Below, piece by piece: positions 19,198-28,703 of a DNA stretch of 64,000 nt. The stretch is from assembly GCF_947500065.1 (NCBI RefSeq), contig NZ_CANMQT010000001.1:1-64000 (forward strand), given 5' to 3'. The DNA is from an uncultured Aquimarina sp. GTDB lineage: Bacteria; Bacteroidota; Bacteroidia; Flavobacteriales; Flavobacteriaceae. The first letter of the stretch is position 1, and the number at the start of each line of letters is the position of its first letter. Made by a program: the position numbers and the translations under genes. Below the pieces are notes generated by a model, which did no database searches, was not told the DNA's origin, and saw only the letters and a list, made by a program, of their open reading frames with translations.

Positions 19198-20046
19198 ATG
19201 AAAAGAATACTTGTTCCCACAGATTTTTCAAATAATGCATACAGTGCTCTTTTTTATGCTACACGATTATTTCAGGATCAAGCATGTAAATTTTACATCT
19301 TAAACACTTTTAAGGTAAATACTCCGGTTTTAACAAGTAGGATTGATACTAGCAAAGGAGATTTATTATATCAAAAACTGAGTGCTGAGTCTAAAGATTC
19401 ATTAACACAAATATTTCATTCAATTACTAGAGATACCGATGACCTTAACCATACTTTTGAAGCTATCTCTGTTTCTAAAGACTTAACAGAAACAATTCAT
19501 AAAACTATCGAAAGGAATAATATAGATCTGGTGGTTATGGGTACAAAAGGTGCTACCGGGACTGCCAGTCTTTTTATGGGAAGTAATACGGTTAAGGTTA
19601 TTCAAAAAACTCATAATTGTCCCGTTTTGGTAGTTCCGGATGAGTACGATTTCGAAAAGCCGATGGAGATCGCTTTCCCAACAGATTTTAGACGATTTTA
19701 TATAGCAGAAGAATTAAAACCATTAATAGATATTGCTTCTTTGTTTGGTTCTAACATAAGAATTTTTCATATCCATGAAGAGGAAAAGCTAGATGAACTA
19801 CAAGATCATAATTACAATTCTCTAAAAAAATATCTTAAAGATTTTACACATAGTATTCACTGGATATCCAAACTTGATCAAAAGTCTAAACTTATTAATG
19901 ATTTCATTAACCAATTAAACATCAACTTATTAGTGATGGTCAATTATCGACATAGTCTTATAGAAAGTATAACTCATGAGCCAGTCATCAAAAAGTTGGG
20001 ATTTCACGCATCAGTTCCTTTTCTGGTAATACCGGATGCTAGCTGA
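19198..20046 (+). CDS. universal stress protein
   Basis: ILVPTDFSNNAYSALFYAT...VMGTKGATGTASLFMGSNT. Confidence 0.92.
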   Translation: MKRILVPTDFSNNAYSALFYATRLFQDQACKFYILNTFKVNTPVLTSRIDTSKGDLLYQKLSAESKDSLTQIFHSITRDTDDLNHTFEAISVSKDLTETIHKTIERNNIDLVVMGTKGATGTASLFMGSNTVKVIQKTHNCPVLVVPDEYDFEKPMEIAFPTDFRRFYIAEELKPLIDIASLFGSNIRIFHIHEEEKLDELQDHNYNSLKKYLKDFTHSIHWISKLDQKSKLINDFINQLNINLLVMVNYRHSLIESITHEPVIKKLGFHASVPFLVIPDAS

Positions 20047-20055
20047 CAATTATCA
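20044..20055. promoter_or_regulatory. FNR-core-like dyad TGACAATTATCA
   Basis: 59 nt upstream of USP start 20115, overlapping the stop of the preceding USP. Confidence 0.55.
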
Positions 20056-20114
20056 TAGTTTTTAACAGAGAATGATCATACATTTAAACTGTTAATCCTT
20101 AAAAACCTATTCTA

Positions 20115-20966
20115 ATGAAAAAGAAGATTTTATTGCCAACAGATTTTTCTAAAAACGCATGGAACGCTATGAGCTATGCTATTGAGCTTTATAAAAATGA
20201 GGAATGTGATTTCTACGTCCTCAATGTTTTTAACGCTACAGGCTATGCATTAGAAAGTATGATGGTTCCTGAACCGGGAGAAAGAATGTATGAAGAAGCT
20301 AAAGAGAAATCAGAAAAAGGGCTTGGTAAAATTTTAGAACGACTTTCTTTTAGAGACCAATATACAAATCACAAGTTCTTTATGGTTTCACAATTTAATA
20401 GCTTACTCGAAGGGATTAAGGATCTCGTAGATAAACAAGACATAGAAATGGTTATCATGGGAACTAAAGGAGCTACTAATGCGGGTGATGTCATCTATGG
20501 CAGTAATACTGTTTTAGTAATGGAAAAAGTAAGAAACTGTCCTGTAATGGCAATCCCAGAAGATGTAATATATACAGAACCTAAGGAAATTGTATTCCCT
20601 ACAGATTATGAAACACATTTTAAACGCAGAGAGCTACAATACTTGATCGAAATTGCCAAAATTAGTAATGCAGCGGTTCGTTTTCTTCACGTCTCCAATG
20701 AAGATACCTTAAGTGATGAACAAAAAAGTAATCAAAAATTATTGAAAGAATATTTTGAAACTATACCTCATACATTTCACACCTTGCGTAATGTGGATGT
20801 AAAAGGAGGACTCAGTGCTTTTGTAGAAAGTAGAAATAGCGACATGATCACTTTTATAAATAGGAAACATAGTTTCTTTGGGAGTATATTTTCTAGACCC
20901 ATGGTTAAAGACCTCGGATACCATTCTAAAGTGCCAGTATTAGCGTTACATGATATTAAAAATTAA
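20115..20966 (+). CDS. universal stress protein
   Basis: ILLPTDFSKNAWNAMSYAI...IMGTKGATNAGDVIYGSNT. Confidence 0.92.
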   Translation: MKKKILLPTDFSKNAWNAMSYAIELYKNEECDFYVLNVFNATGYALESMMVPEPGERMYEEAKEKSEKGLGKILERLSFRDQYTNHKFFMVSQFNSLLEGIKDLVDKQDIEMVIMGTKGATNAGDVIYGSNTVLVMEKVRNCPVMAIPEDVIYTEPKEIVFPTDYETHFKRRELQYLIEIAKISNAAVRFLHVSNEDTLSDEQKSNQKLLKEYFETIPHTFHTLRNVDVKGGLSAFVESRNSDMITFINRKHSFFGSIFSRPMVKDLGYHSKVPVLALHDIKN

Positions 20967-20978
20967 AACCTACTAGTT

Positions 20979-21401
20979 ATGAAAAACACAGGAATATGGA
21001 TGGATAAGGAAAAAGCCTATATCATCGACATAAAAGAAAATAAAGAAGACATGATCACGATTTTTTCCGAAATAGAAGATTATCGTATTCACGGAGGTTC
21101 AGGAACACGTTTTAAAGGTGGACCGCAAGATGTAGTTCAGGATAGTAAATACCTAGAGCGTGAAAAGAATCAGTTTAAAACATATTTTAAAAAAATAATT
21201 CCTTACATCGAAAATGCTGATAAGATTGTAATTTATGGACCCGCAGAAGCCGGTGAAAAATTCCATAAAGAATTAGAAGAAAATTATAAGAAAATAGGCA
21301 AAAAAGTAAAAGCCGTTCTCAAAGCAGACAGTATGACCGAAAATCAAACAAAAGCTTTGATTCGGGATTATTTCAAGAATTATAAGCCACATATTTTATA
21401 A
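20979..21401 (+). CDS. putative aeRF1/host-attachment-like (translation-associated) protein
   Basis: 140 aa; IWMDKEKAYIIDI...HGGSGTRFKGG...LEREKNQFKTYFKKIIPYIENADKIVIYGPAEAGEKFHKEL. Confidence 0.55.
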   Translation: MKNTGIWMDKEKAYIIDIKENKEDMITIFSEIEDYRIHGGSGTRFKGGPQDVVQDSKYLEREKNQFKTYFKKIIPYIENADKIVIYGPAEAGEKFHKELEENYKKIGKKVKAVLKADSMTENQTKALIRDYFKNYKPHIL

Positions 21402-21437
21402 GAATCCTCCAATAGCAATCTGTTTAGTTTTAAATCT

Positions 21438-22280
21438 ATGAAAAAGCAGGATTTCGACATCCTAAAATCTTCTGGAAAAAGAGTGAAGTTCTCATTAAGG
21501 AAATTGCAGAATTCACTCAGAAGAAGTGGGGCAGATGATAAAACTATTGAACATATTATTGACACCGTTAGAGATGAATTATACCAAGGCATTTCTACAA
21601 AGGAGATTTACAACAGAGCTTTTGCCTTACTTAAAAAGCAAAAATCTGTTTTTGCTTCGAAATACAAACTCAAAAAGGCTATTTATGAATTAGGGCCTAC
21701 TGGTTTTCCGTTCGAGAGCTTCGTAGCGGCTATTCTTAAGCAATCTGGATATCAAGTCAATATTGGACAAATCATATCCGGCAAATGTGTTTCTCATGAA
21801 GTTGATGTAGTTGCTAAGAAAAATACAGATTATATTGTTATTGAATGTAAATTTCATAGTGAAGAAGGGCGTAATTGTAATGTTAAAATCCCTTTATATA
21901 TACACTCCAGATATCAAGATATCCTTAATAATTTTGAAAATAAAAAAAATAACCTGATTACCCCTAATCAAGGATGGGTAGTGACGAATACTCGGTTCAC
22001 AAAAGATGCTATCCAATATGGTGAGTGTGCGGGTTTATATTTACTGAGTTGGGATTATCCAAAAGCTAATGGCCTAAAGGACAGAATTGACCGCTTAGGA
22101 TTATATCCAATCACTGTATCTACACTCCTTACTAATAGAGAGAAACAGTTTTTATTGAGTAGGGATATTGTTTTGTGTAAACAGCTAAGAGGAGATATGT
22201 TTTACCTTGATCATTTAGGCATTTCCGAAAAGAGAAAGCAAAAAATACTGGATGAAATAAATAAGTTATGTAACGAATAA
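21438..22280 (+). CDS. ATP-cone domain fused to Mrr-like PD-(D/E)xK nuclease domain
   Basis: N-term VKFSLRKLQNSLRRSGADDKTIEHIIDTVRDELYQGISTKEIYNRAFALL; C-term HEVDVVAKKNTDYIVIECKF. Confidence 0.78.
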   Translation: MKKQDFDILKSSGKRVKFSLRKLQNSLRRSGADDKTIEHIIDTVRDELYQGISTKEIYNRAFALLKKQKSVFASKYKLKKAIYELGPTGFPFESFVAAILKQSGYQVNIGQIISGKCVSHEVDVVAKKNTDYIVIECKFHSEEGRNCNVKIPLYIHSRYQDILNNFENKKNNLITPNQGWVVTNTRFTKDAIQYGECAGLYLLSWDYPKANGLKDRIDRLGLYPITVSTLLTNREKQFLLSRDIVLCKQLRGDMFYLDHLGISEKRKQKILDEINKLCNE

Positions 22281-22293
22281 AAAGGATCTTCTT

Positions 22294-23664
22294 ATGTCAC
22301 TGGTCAAAATTCATTTTCTTGGAGCAGCAAAAACCGTAACAGGTTCAAAATTTTATATAGAAACACCACAGAAAAACATTTTAATCGACTGTGGAATGTT
22401 TCAAGGTATTAAAGAACTACGAGAGTTAAACTGGAAACCTTTTCCGATGGATACTTCTGTAATTGACACAGTGCTGCTCACTCATGGACATCTGGATCAT
22501 ACTGGTTATTTACCGAGATTAGTTAAGCAAGGATTCCGAGGCGATATTATAGGAACCGCCCCTACTCTGGCAATTACAGAAATTATTCTAAGAGATAGCG
22601 CCAAAATTCACGAAGAAGAAGCCGATAAAGCAAATAAAGAAAGGTATTCTAAACATGATCCAGCTTTACCATTTTATACCCTAAAAGATGCAGAAAAAAC
22701 ATTGCAATATTTTAAAACCAAAGAAAAGGACAACTGGATTTCATTGTCAGATGATATTGAATATAGATTTAGATATAACGGACATATTATAGGAGCTTGC
22801 TTTATAGAATTGAATCTTTTTGAAAAAACCTTAGTATTCTCTGGCGATATAGGAAGACCTGACGATGTATTGCTTCAAGCTCCTGAAAAACCAACATGGG
22901 TAGATTTTCTTTTTATGGAAAGTACGTATGGTAACAAACTGCATCCAGATCAAGATGTAGAAGAGAAATTAATCCAATTGATAAACGAAACCTTATACAA
23001 AAGAGGAACACTTATTATCCCATCTTTTGCGGTAGAACGTTTACAGACATTGATGTATCTTTTATGGAAGCTATATCAAAAAAACAAAATCCCGAACATT
23101 CCCATCTTCGTGGATAGTCCAATGGGCAATAATGTGCTGTCAGTATTTGAACAATTTCCGGATTGGCATAAACTACCAATGAAAGACTATTACGCCATAT
23201 GTAATCATATTAATATTGTTACATCGTATAAAGAAACATGGGAAACAATTGATGATCCCAGACCAAAAATTGTAATTGCAGGTAGTGGAATGGTTACTGG
23301 AGGCAGAGTTTTAACCTACCTAAAACAACTTATAGATATTACCACCACATCTGTTCTTTTAGTAGGATATCAAGCAGAAGGAACTCGTGGCAGACAATTA
23401 CAGGATGGAGCCCATGAAATCAAATTGTATGGTAAATATTATCCGGTAAAAGCGCAAATACATCATATAGAAAGTCTGTCTGCTCATGCCGATCAATATG
23501 AATTGCTTGATTGGGTCAGTAAAATTAAAAACATCCCGGAAAAAGTCTTTCTTATTCATGGAGAACCATCTGCTTCAGAAGCATTTAACATTAAATTACG
23601 AGATACTTTTAATTGGAACATCCATATTCCCAAACTCAATGAAGTTCAAGAGATTATTATCTAA
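22294..23664 (+). CDS. beta-CASP MBL-fold RNA-processing exonuclease
   Basis: LTHGHLDHTGYLPRL, GDIGRPDD, FMESTYGN, GSGMVTGGR, SAHADQYELLDWVS. Confidence 0.9.
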   Translation: MSLVKIHFLGAAKTVTGSKFYIETPQKNILIDCGMFQGIKELRELNWKPFPMDTSVIDTVLLTHGHLDHTGYLPRLVKQGFRGDIIGTAPTLAITEIILRDSAKIHEEEADKANKERYSKHDPALPFYTLKDAEKTLQYFKTKEKDNWISLSDDIEYRFRYNGHIIGACFIELNLFEKTLVFSGDIGRPDDVLLQAPEKPTWVDFLFMESTYGNKLHPDQDVEEKLIQLINETLYKRGTLIIPSFAVERLQTLMYLLWKLYQKNKIPNIPIFVDSPMGNNVLSVFEQFPDWHKLPMKDYYAICNHINIVTSYKETWETIDDPRPKIVIAGSGMVTGGRVLTYLKQLIDITTTSVLLVGYQAEGTRGRQLQDGAHEIKLYGKYYPVKAQIHHIESLSAHADQYELLDWVSKIKNIPEKVFLIHGEPSASEAFNIKLRDTFNWNIHIPKLNEVQEIII

Positions 23665-23679
23665 ACTCTATTGAAAATG

Positions 23680-23691
23680 TGACCATTGTCA
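23680..23691. promoter_or_regulatory. FNR-core-like dyad TGACCATTGTCA
   Basis: just downstream of the MBL gene; about 310 nt upstream of 24000 CDS. Confidence 0.45.
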
Positions 23692-23774
23692 TTCTTTTTC
23701 TCTTCAATTTTTAAGTAGTTTACTTCTGTATAGCATAGCTAATCAACCCGTTGCGTATTTTGATTTTTTTTATT

Positions 23775-23885
23775 CAAAATTCTTCTATTCGAGTGTTTCG
23801 ACTGAAAGAAGAAGTATACTTCGACAAGCTCAGCAGAGCTATCGAGAATAGGATTTTGGATCAAAAAAGCTATTCTCGATACAAT
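23775..23885. repeat. intergenic palindromic element (cttcgacaagctcag.. ; tatcgagaatag..ctattctcgata)
   Basis: inverted repeat arms 23838-23882 region. Confidence 0.55.
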
Positions 23886-23999
23886 TTTCCTCCATTACAT
23901 TTTGGAAAATCACTCGAATTGACGCTTTTCTTTAACATTTCTTTCATAATGCACAACAGGCTAATCAAACTACTTGTAATCTTTAAAAAAAATAAAGCC

Positions 24000-24413
24000 A
24001 TGACAACCAAAATAAATACAACAAACAAAGATCTTAAAGATATCCATTTCGATACGCTAGAATCAAAATCTAGCTTACAGTTTATTGAAGATGAAGTATT
24101 ATTTATCAATCAGTTACTACACTCCTATGTTTTCGAACCAACAACTCCCAACCTTTTTGAACGCTTACAGGAATTTAGACTTGAAATTGAAAGAGTTAAA
24201 AAGGAAATAGATACACTACACGAAGAGATACGAAAACACGAAAACGAATTGGGTGGAATGCTAGAATGTGATACCATTTCCTGCGATCACTATTATTATG
24301 AAGAACACGAATCATTAAAAAAACGCTTTAATGATTTTTACAAGAATTTCCGCAAGCTAAAATCTGAGGTATTTAATTATGCAGGTGGTATTCTAAAAAA
24401 CAATAAAAAATGA
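24000..24413 (+). CDS. coiled-coil hypothetical protein, paralogue of 25041-25484
   Basis: SLQFIEDEVLFINQLLHSY motif shared with ELKFIKDEQRFLNDLIENY. Confidence 0.75.
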   Translation: MTTKINTTNKDLKDIHFDTLESKSSLQFIEDEVLFINQLLHSYVFEPTTPNLFERLQEFRLEIERVKKEIDTLHEEIRKHENELGGMLECDTISCDHYYYEEHESLKKRFNDFYKNFRKLKSEVFNYAGGILKNNKK

Positions 24414-24431
24414 ATTCAATAAGAGGTAAAC

Positions 24432-24443
24432 TGATAATTATCA
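24432..24443. promoter_or_regulatory. FNR-core-like dyad TGATAATTATCA (perfect)
   Basis: 72 nt upstream of hsp20. Confidence 0.6.
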
Positions 24444-24515
24444 TTTTTTTCAACTTGTTAAAAACCTACATTTAAAATACTTAAATAGAATACTAATAAT
24501 TAAAACCTAAACATT

Positions 24516-24959
24516 ATGTCAATAATTAAATTTAACAAAAACAGGTTCCCATGGTTCAATGATAGAGTTTCTAATTGGATGGATACTGATAATTTCTTTG
24601 CTGATGATTTCTTTATCAAAGACAGAAACTTACCTGCAATGAATGTAAAAGAACATAAGAATGATTTTGAAATTGAACTTGCAGTTCCTGGGTTTTCAAA
24701 AAAAGATATCGAAGTAACCATGGAAGATGATGTATTACACATCTGTGCAGAAAAAAGTAAGGAAGAAGTAGAAGAAGATAAGGATTACACTCGTAAAGAA
24801 TTTAACTATAGTTCTTTTGACAGAAAGTTACAATTACCTACTAGTGTAGATCAAAACGAAGAGGTTAAAGCGAAATACAAAAATGGTGTTCTTACACTCA
24901 ATCTATTGAAAAGAGAAGAGATAAAAGAACAACCTAAAAAAGTAATCGAGATAGATTAA
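24516..24959 (+). CDS. Hsp20/alpha-crystallin small heat shock protein
   Basis: DFEIELAVPGFSKKDIEVTMEDDVLHI...YKNGVLTLNL. Confidence 0.92.
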   Translation: MSIIKFNKNRFPWFNDRVSNWMDTDNFFADDFFIKDRNLPAMNVKEHKNDFEIELAVPGFSKKDIEVTMEDDVLHICAEKSKEEVEEDKDYTRKEFNYSSFDRKLQLPTSVDQNEEVKAKYKNGVLTLNLLKREEIKEQPKKVIEID

Positions 24960-25040
24960 CCTCATGCATGGTGGCAGGAAATAATTTTGGGGACTTATTT
25001 TCTGCCATTATCAAAATAAATCGAAACTAAAAGTCAACCC

Positions 25041-25484
25041 ATGAAATCAAAAAAACCAAACATCAAATACGTAGAGTGGAAAAGTGCAGAAGAATTGCAT
25101 GAAGCTTCTCTTATTTGGATTTCAGAGTTAAAGTTCATCAAAGATGAGCAACGTTTTCTGAATGATCTTATAGAAAATTACACCATGCAATTGATCTCAG
25201 AAAAGACTTTTGAAAAAAGTAGCAAAATAATTAATGAACTGAATCTAAAAAGAAAAGAGGTCAATCCTTTACTAAAAAAGGTAATAAAACACTGTAACGA
25301 GCTTACCATACTCGTTGACGGCATTGATCAACCGGAAGAAGAAAAAAAGTACAAAGAAAATCATCAAGAATTATTAGTCGAAGTAAGTGCTTATTTTGAT
25401 AACTATAAACAGACCAAAAGAAGGATTTTTGATCTTATCAAAACTATTATCAAGACTGGTAAACAAAAACGTTTATTAAACTAA
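25041..25484 (+). CDS. coiled-coil hypothetical protein, paralogue of 24000-24413
   Basis: shared FIxDExxFxNxLxxxY pattern. Confidence 0.75.
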   Translation: MKSKKPNIKYVEWKSAEELHEASLIWISELKFIKDEQRFLNDLIENYTMQLISEKTFEKSSKIINELNLKRKEVNPLLKKVIKHCNELTILVDGIDQPEEEKKYKENHQELLVEVSAYFDNYKQTKRRIFDLIKTIIKTGKQKRLLN

Positions 25485-25495
25485 CCGCAATCCTT

Positions 25496-26008
25496 TTGAT
25501 TAGAATATTTAAAAAAATATTATTAATTCTTGTAGCGCTCTTTATAGGATTCTGGGCTTGGTATGAGTACACCTATTCTATGGATACTGTTATCCCTTTT
25601 GAAATAAATAATTCTAATGCTAAAACAAAAGTTTTGATAGCTTCTCAAGGCAGCAAGTTCAAGGATTCAGTAGTTAAAGGAATTTTAAAAAACTATGAGA
25701 AGGATTCGATTTATTTTAAAGTAATTGACATCTACACATTATTTACTGTAAACCTTGATAAATGGGATGCACTGCTATTTATTAATTCTTGGGAATATGG
25801 CAGTCCGCCCGGAAACGTAAAAAAGTTCATAAAAAACAATCCTGAACAATTAGATAAACTCATTATTTTATCTACTGTGGGAAGTAGTCATATTACTCTA
25901 AAAGATGTAGATGTGATTTCTGGAGAATCTATTATAGAACAAGCACCTAAATACACAGAGATTATGGTACATCAACTTAATCAAATAATAAAAAGAAACA
26001 ATGAATAA
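25496..26008 (+). CDS. membrane-anchored flavodoxin-like protein (TTG start)
   Basis: TM N-term; KVLIASQGSKFKDSVVKGI...DALLFINSWEYGSPPGNVKKFI. Confidence 0.5.
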   Translation: MIRIFKKILLILVALFIGFWAWYEYTYSMDTVIPFEINNSNAKTKVLIASQGSKFKDSVVKGILKNYEKDSIYFKVIDIYTLFTVNLDKWDALLFINSWEYGSPPGNVKKFIKNNPEQLDKLIILSTVGSSHITLKDVDVISGESIIEQAPKYTEIMVHQLNQIIKRNNE

Positions 26009-26672
26009 ACTAAACACATCTATCATCTTAATAGTTGCAGGGTTGTTAATGAGTTGCTCATCCAGTGAGCTTGTCGAGGTATGGAAAAATCCCGACATTG
26101 ATAGTTTTGAAGCCAATAAGGTATTAGTGATAGGAATGACCTCTGACACAGATGGGAGAAAAGTATTTGAGAAGAAACTTACCCAAGCACTTAAAAAGAA
26201 TGGAGTGAAATCAGAAAGAAGTCTTGATTTTTTCGAAAAATCATTTACCAATTCACCAAAAACGGTGGAAGATTTACTAGCCATGGAAGGCAAACTTCAG
26301 GAAGCTGGTTTTGACGCCATTTTACTATCCAAAGTATTAGCCATAGAAGACAAAGTTACTGTCGTACAAGCCTATCGAAATCTGGATAAAGATTTTAAAA
26401 GCTTTAAAGATGACTATTATCAAAATCAAGACATTTATTACGAAGATGGATATTATTCAGCATATGAAATATATCATGCCGAAACATCTCTGTATTGTAT
26501 ATGTCCAGATAAAGAGAGAGAATTAATATGGAAAGGATCCATAGATATCACTGAACCAGAAAATGTAAAAAAAGCCGTAGGAGATTACGTAAAAGTATTG
26601 ATTTGGGCATTAAAAGGACAAAAACTCTTAATCGTTGAAGAAGAACTGTACAATGAAGATATTGATATATAG
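26001..26672 (+). CDS. lipoprotein, hypothetical
   Basis: lipobox LLMSCSSSELVEVWKNP. Confidence 0.7.
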   Translation: MNKLNTSIILIVAGLLMSCSSSELVEVWKNPDIDSFEANKVLVIGMTSDTDGRKVFEKKLTQALKKNGVKSERSLDFFEKSFTNSPKTVEDLLAMEGKLQEAGFDAILLSKVLAIEDKVTVVQAYRNLDKDFKSFKDDYYQNQDIYYEDGYYSAYEIYHAETSLYCICPDKERELIWKGSIDITEPENVKKAVGDYVKVLIWALKGQKLLIVEEELYNEDIDI

Positions 26673-27657
26673 TGCCAAAGATTTTGAAATACCATTTCTG
26701 GAAAAAGCAAATAAGGATGTTTATCAGATCAAATATATTCCTGAAAGACTTACCTCTAAAACAGCAATGCTTTCTTTAGGATTTAATGCTGTATCTATTT
26801 TTTCTGCAGATGATGTTTCCTCCAAAGTTTTAGAGTTATTATATGATTTCGGTGTTCAATACATTGCAATACGCGCTGCAGGTTATGACAATATACATCT
26901 AAAAACTGCTCAAAAACTAGGAATCAAAGTAGCAAATGTGCCAGAATACTCTCCTAACGCCATTGCAGAACACGCTGTGACACTATTATTGGCTTTAAAT
27001 CGTAAAGTGATTTTATCCAATCAACAAGTAAGTAATTATAATTTTTCACTGAGCAACCTTGTAGGGTTTGATGTAAACAACAAAACCGTTGGAATTATCG
27101 GAACTGGTAAAATTGGAAAAGTACTTGCTAAGATTCTGTATGGGTTTGGATGTAAGATCATAGCTAACGATATCTACGAAGATCAAAAATTTGCAAAACA
27201 ATATGATATCAATTATGCAGAACTCTCCGAGCTATGTCAGAAATCTGATATCATTATGCTAAGTGTACCTCTTAATTCACATACACATTATATGATTAAT
27301 TCCGATCTCATTCGGTTGATGAAAAGAGAAGTTTTTATTATTAACATTGCTAGAGGAGCTGTCGTAAATACTTCAGAACTGCTAGAAGCCTTAAAATGGA
27401 ATAGAATTGCTGCCTATGGAGCCGATGTTTATGAATATGAACATAGTCTATTTTTTTATGATCGTTCCAAAACGAAACCAGATGATCAATTATTACAACA
27501 ATTAATTGACTTACCAAATGTTCTCATTACACCTCATCAAGCTTTTGCAACAAAGGAAGCCCTCACAAACATTGCAGAAACAACTATTTACAACATCAAT
27601 TGCTGGCAACAAAACAAAGCTTCTAAGAATGAACTGACCAGAGAATTAGTGGGGTAA
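26653..27657 (+). CDS. 2-hydroxyacid dehydrogenase, D-lactate dehydrogenase-like
   Basis: VPEYSPNAIAEHAVTLLLALNRK, GIIGTGKIGKVLAKIL, NIARGAVVNTSELLEAL. Confidence 0.9.
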   Translation: MKILIYSAKDFEIPFLEKANKDVYQIKYIPERLTSKTAMLSLGFNAVSIFSADDVSSKVLELLYDFGVQYIAIRAAGYDNIHLKTAQKLGIKVANVPEYSPNAIAEHAVTLLLALNRKVILSNQQVSNYNFSLSNLVGFDVNNKTVGIIGTGKIGKVLAKILYGFGCKIIANDIYEDQKFAKQYDINYAELSELCQKSDIIMLSVPLNSHTHYMINSDLIRLMKREVFIINIARGAVVNTSELLEALKWNRIAAYGADVYEYEHSLFFYDRSKTKPDDQLLQQLIDLPNVLITPHQAFATKEALTNIAETTIYNINCWQQNKASKNELTRELVG

Positions 27658-28059
27658 TTTATCTTTTAGTAAACCATATAGAAATGTTCCTAAAATTGAA
27701 GCTGCAATTACAATTAGGATCGGAAAATATCCAGCTCCTGCTAAAACAAACATGGGGCCAGGACAAGCTCCAGCTAGCGCCCAACCCAAACCAAAAATAA
27801 TTCCCCCAAATATATACCGACTAAAACTTTTTTCTTTGGGCGTGATAATAATTTCATCTCCAGAAAAGGATTTAATCTTACGCCTTTTAATCAGTTGAAT
27901 TCCAATAATACCAAGTCCCACAGCAGAACCGATGATTCCATACATATGAAACGATCCAAATTGAAACATTTCATAAATTCTGAACCAAGAAGCTGCTTCA
28001 GATTTAAACAGAACAATTCCGAAAAAAATACCAATTGCTAAATATATAATTGTACGCAT
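27646..28059 (-). CDS. YeeE/YedE-family (DUF6691-like) transporter half
   Basis: GLGWALAGACPGPMFVLAGAG. Confidence 0.85.
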   Translation of the reverse strand: MRTIIYLAIGIFFGIVLFKSEAASWFRIYEMFQFGSFHMYGIIGSAVGLGIIGIQLIKRRKIKSFSGDEIIITPKEKSFSRYIFGGIIFGLGWALAGACPGPMFVLAGAGYFPILIVIAASILGTFLYGLLKDKLPH

Positions 28060-28063
28060 TTAT

Positions 28064-28621
28064 TTAAAATATTAAGGGAAATATTATATGTATCATTACC
28101 AAACCACCAATAAAAAAACCAACAACAGCAATAAGAGATGGCAATTGTAAATCACTTAAGCCGGAGATCGCATGACCAGAAGTACAACCTCCTGCATAAC
28201 GCGCACCAAAACCAACTAACAGCCCTCCTATCATCAGGATAACTAATGCTTTCGGATCATCAAAAACATCTTTAGAAAATAACATATCGGGCATGTAAGC
28301 GTCACCTGCATTAGTAAATCCTTTGGATTGAAGATCTGTGACTACTGTTGGATTTAAATCAACAACAGTATCATTAGACAAATAATTTTCAGCGATAAAA
28401 CCACCGATAATAACTCCCAGAACAACGACAAGGTTCCATTGCTGTGCTTTCCAATCAAATCTAAAAAAACTTGTTGTTTTTCCCGCTCCGCAAATGGTAC
28501 ATATCGTTCTAAGGTTAGATGACATACCAAATTTTTTACCCACCATTAGTAGTAAGAACATCACAAAAGTTATCAATGGTCCTGACACATACCATGGCCA
28601 AGGTTCGTATATCCAATTCAT
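28064..28621 (-). CDS. YeeE/YedE-family sulfur transport protein half
   Basis: GFGARYAGGCTSGHAISGLSDLQ. Confidence 0.88.
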   Translation of the reverse strand: MNWIYEPWPWYVSGPLITFVMFLLLMVGKKFGMSSNLRTICTICGAGKTTSFFRFDWKAQQWNLVVVLGVIIGGFIAENYLSNDTVVDLNPTVVTDLQSKGFTNAGDAYMPDMLFSKDVFDDPKALVILMIGGLLVGFGARYAGGCTSGHAISGLSDLQLPSLIAVVGFFIGGLVMIHIIFPLIF

Positions 28622-28669
28622 TAGCTTTTTAATTTTCTACAAACAACGTGTATTTTATAAGAAAAGTCA

Positions 28670-28683
28670 GTAACTTATGTTAC
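28670..28683. promoter_or_regulatory. dyad GTAACTTATGTTAC
   Basis: GTAAC-N4-GTTAC 48 nt upstream of the YeeE pair. Confidence 0.6.
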
Positions 28684-28703
28684 AATTGAATTATTTTTCA
28701 ATT

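Noticed and set aside
23751-23999. Upstream extension of ORF 23751..24413
   Set aside because: The region overlaps an intergenic palindromic element and the 12-bp dyad lies just upstream; ATG at 24000 is a better start.
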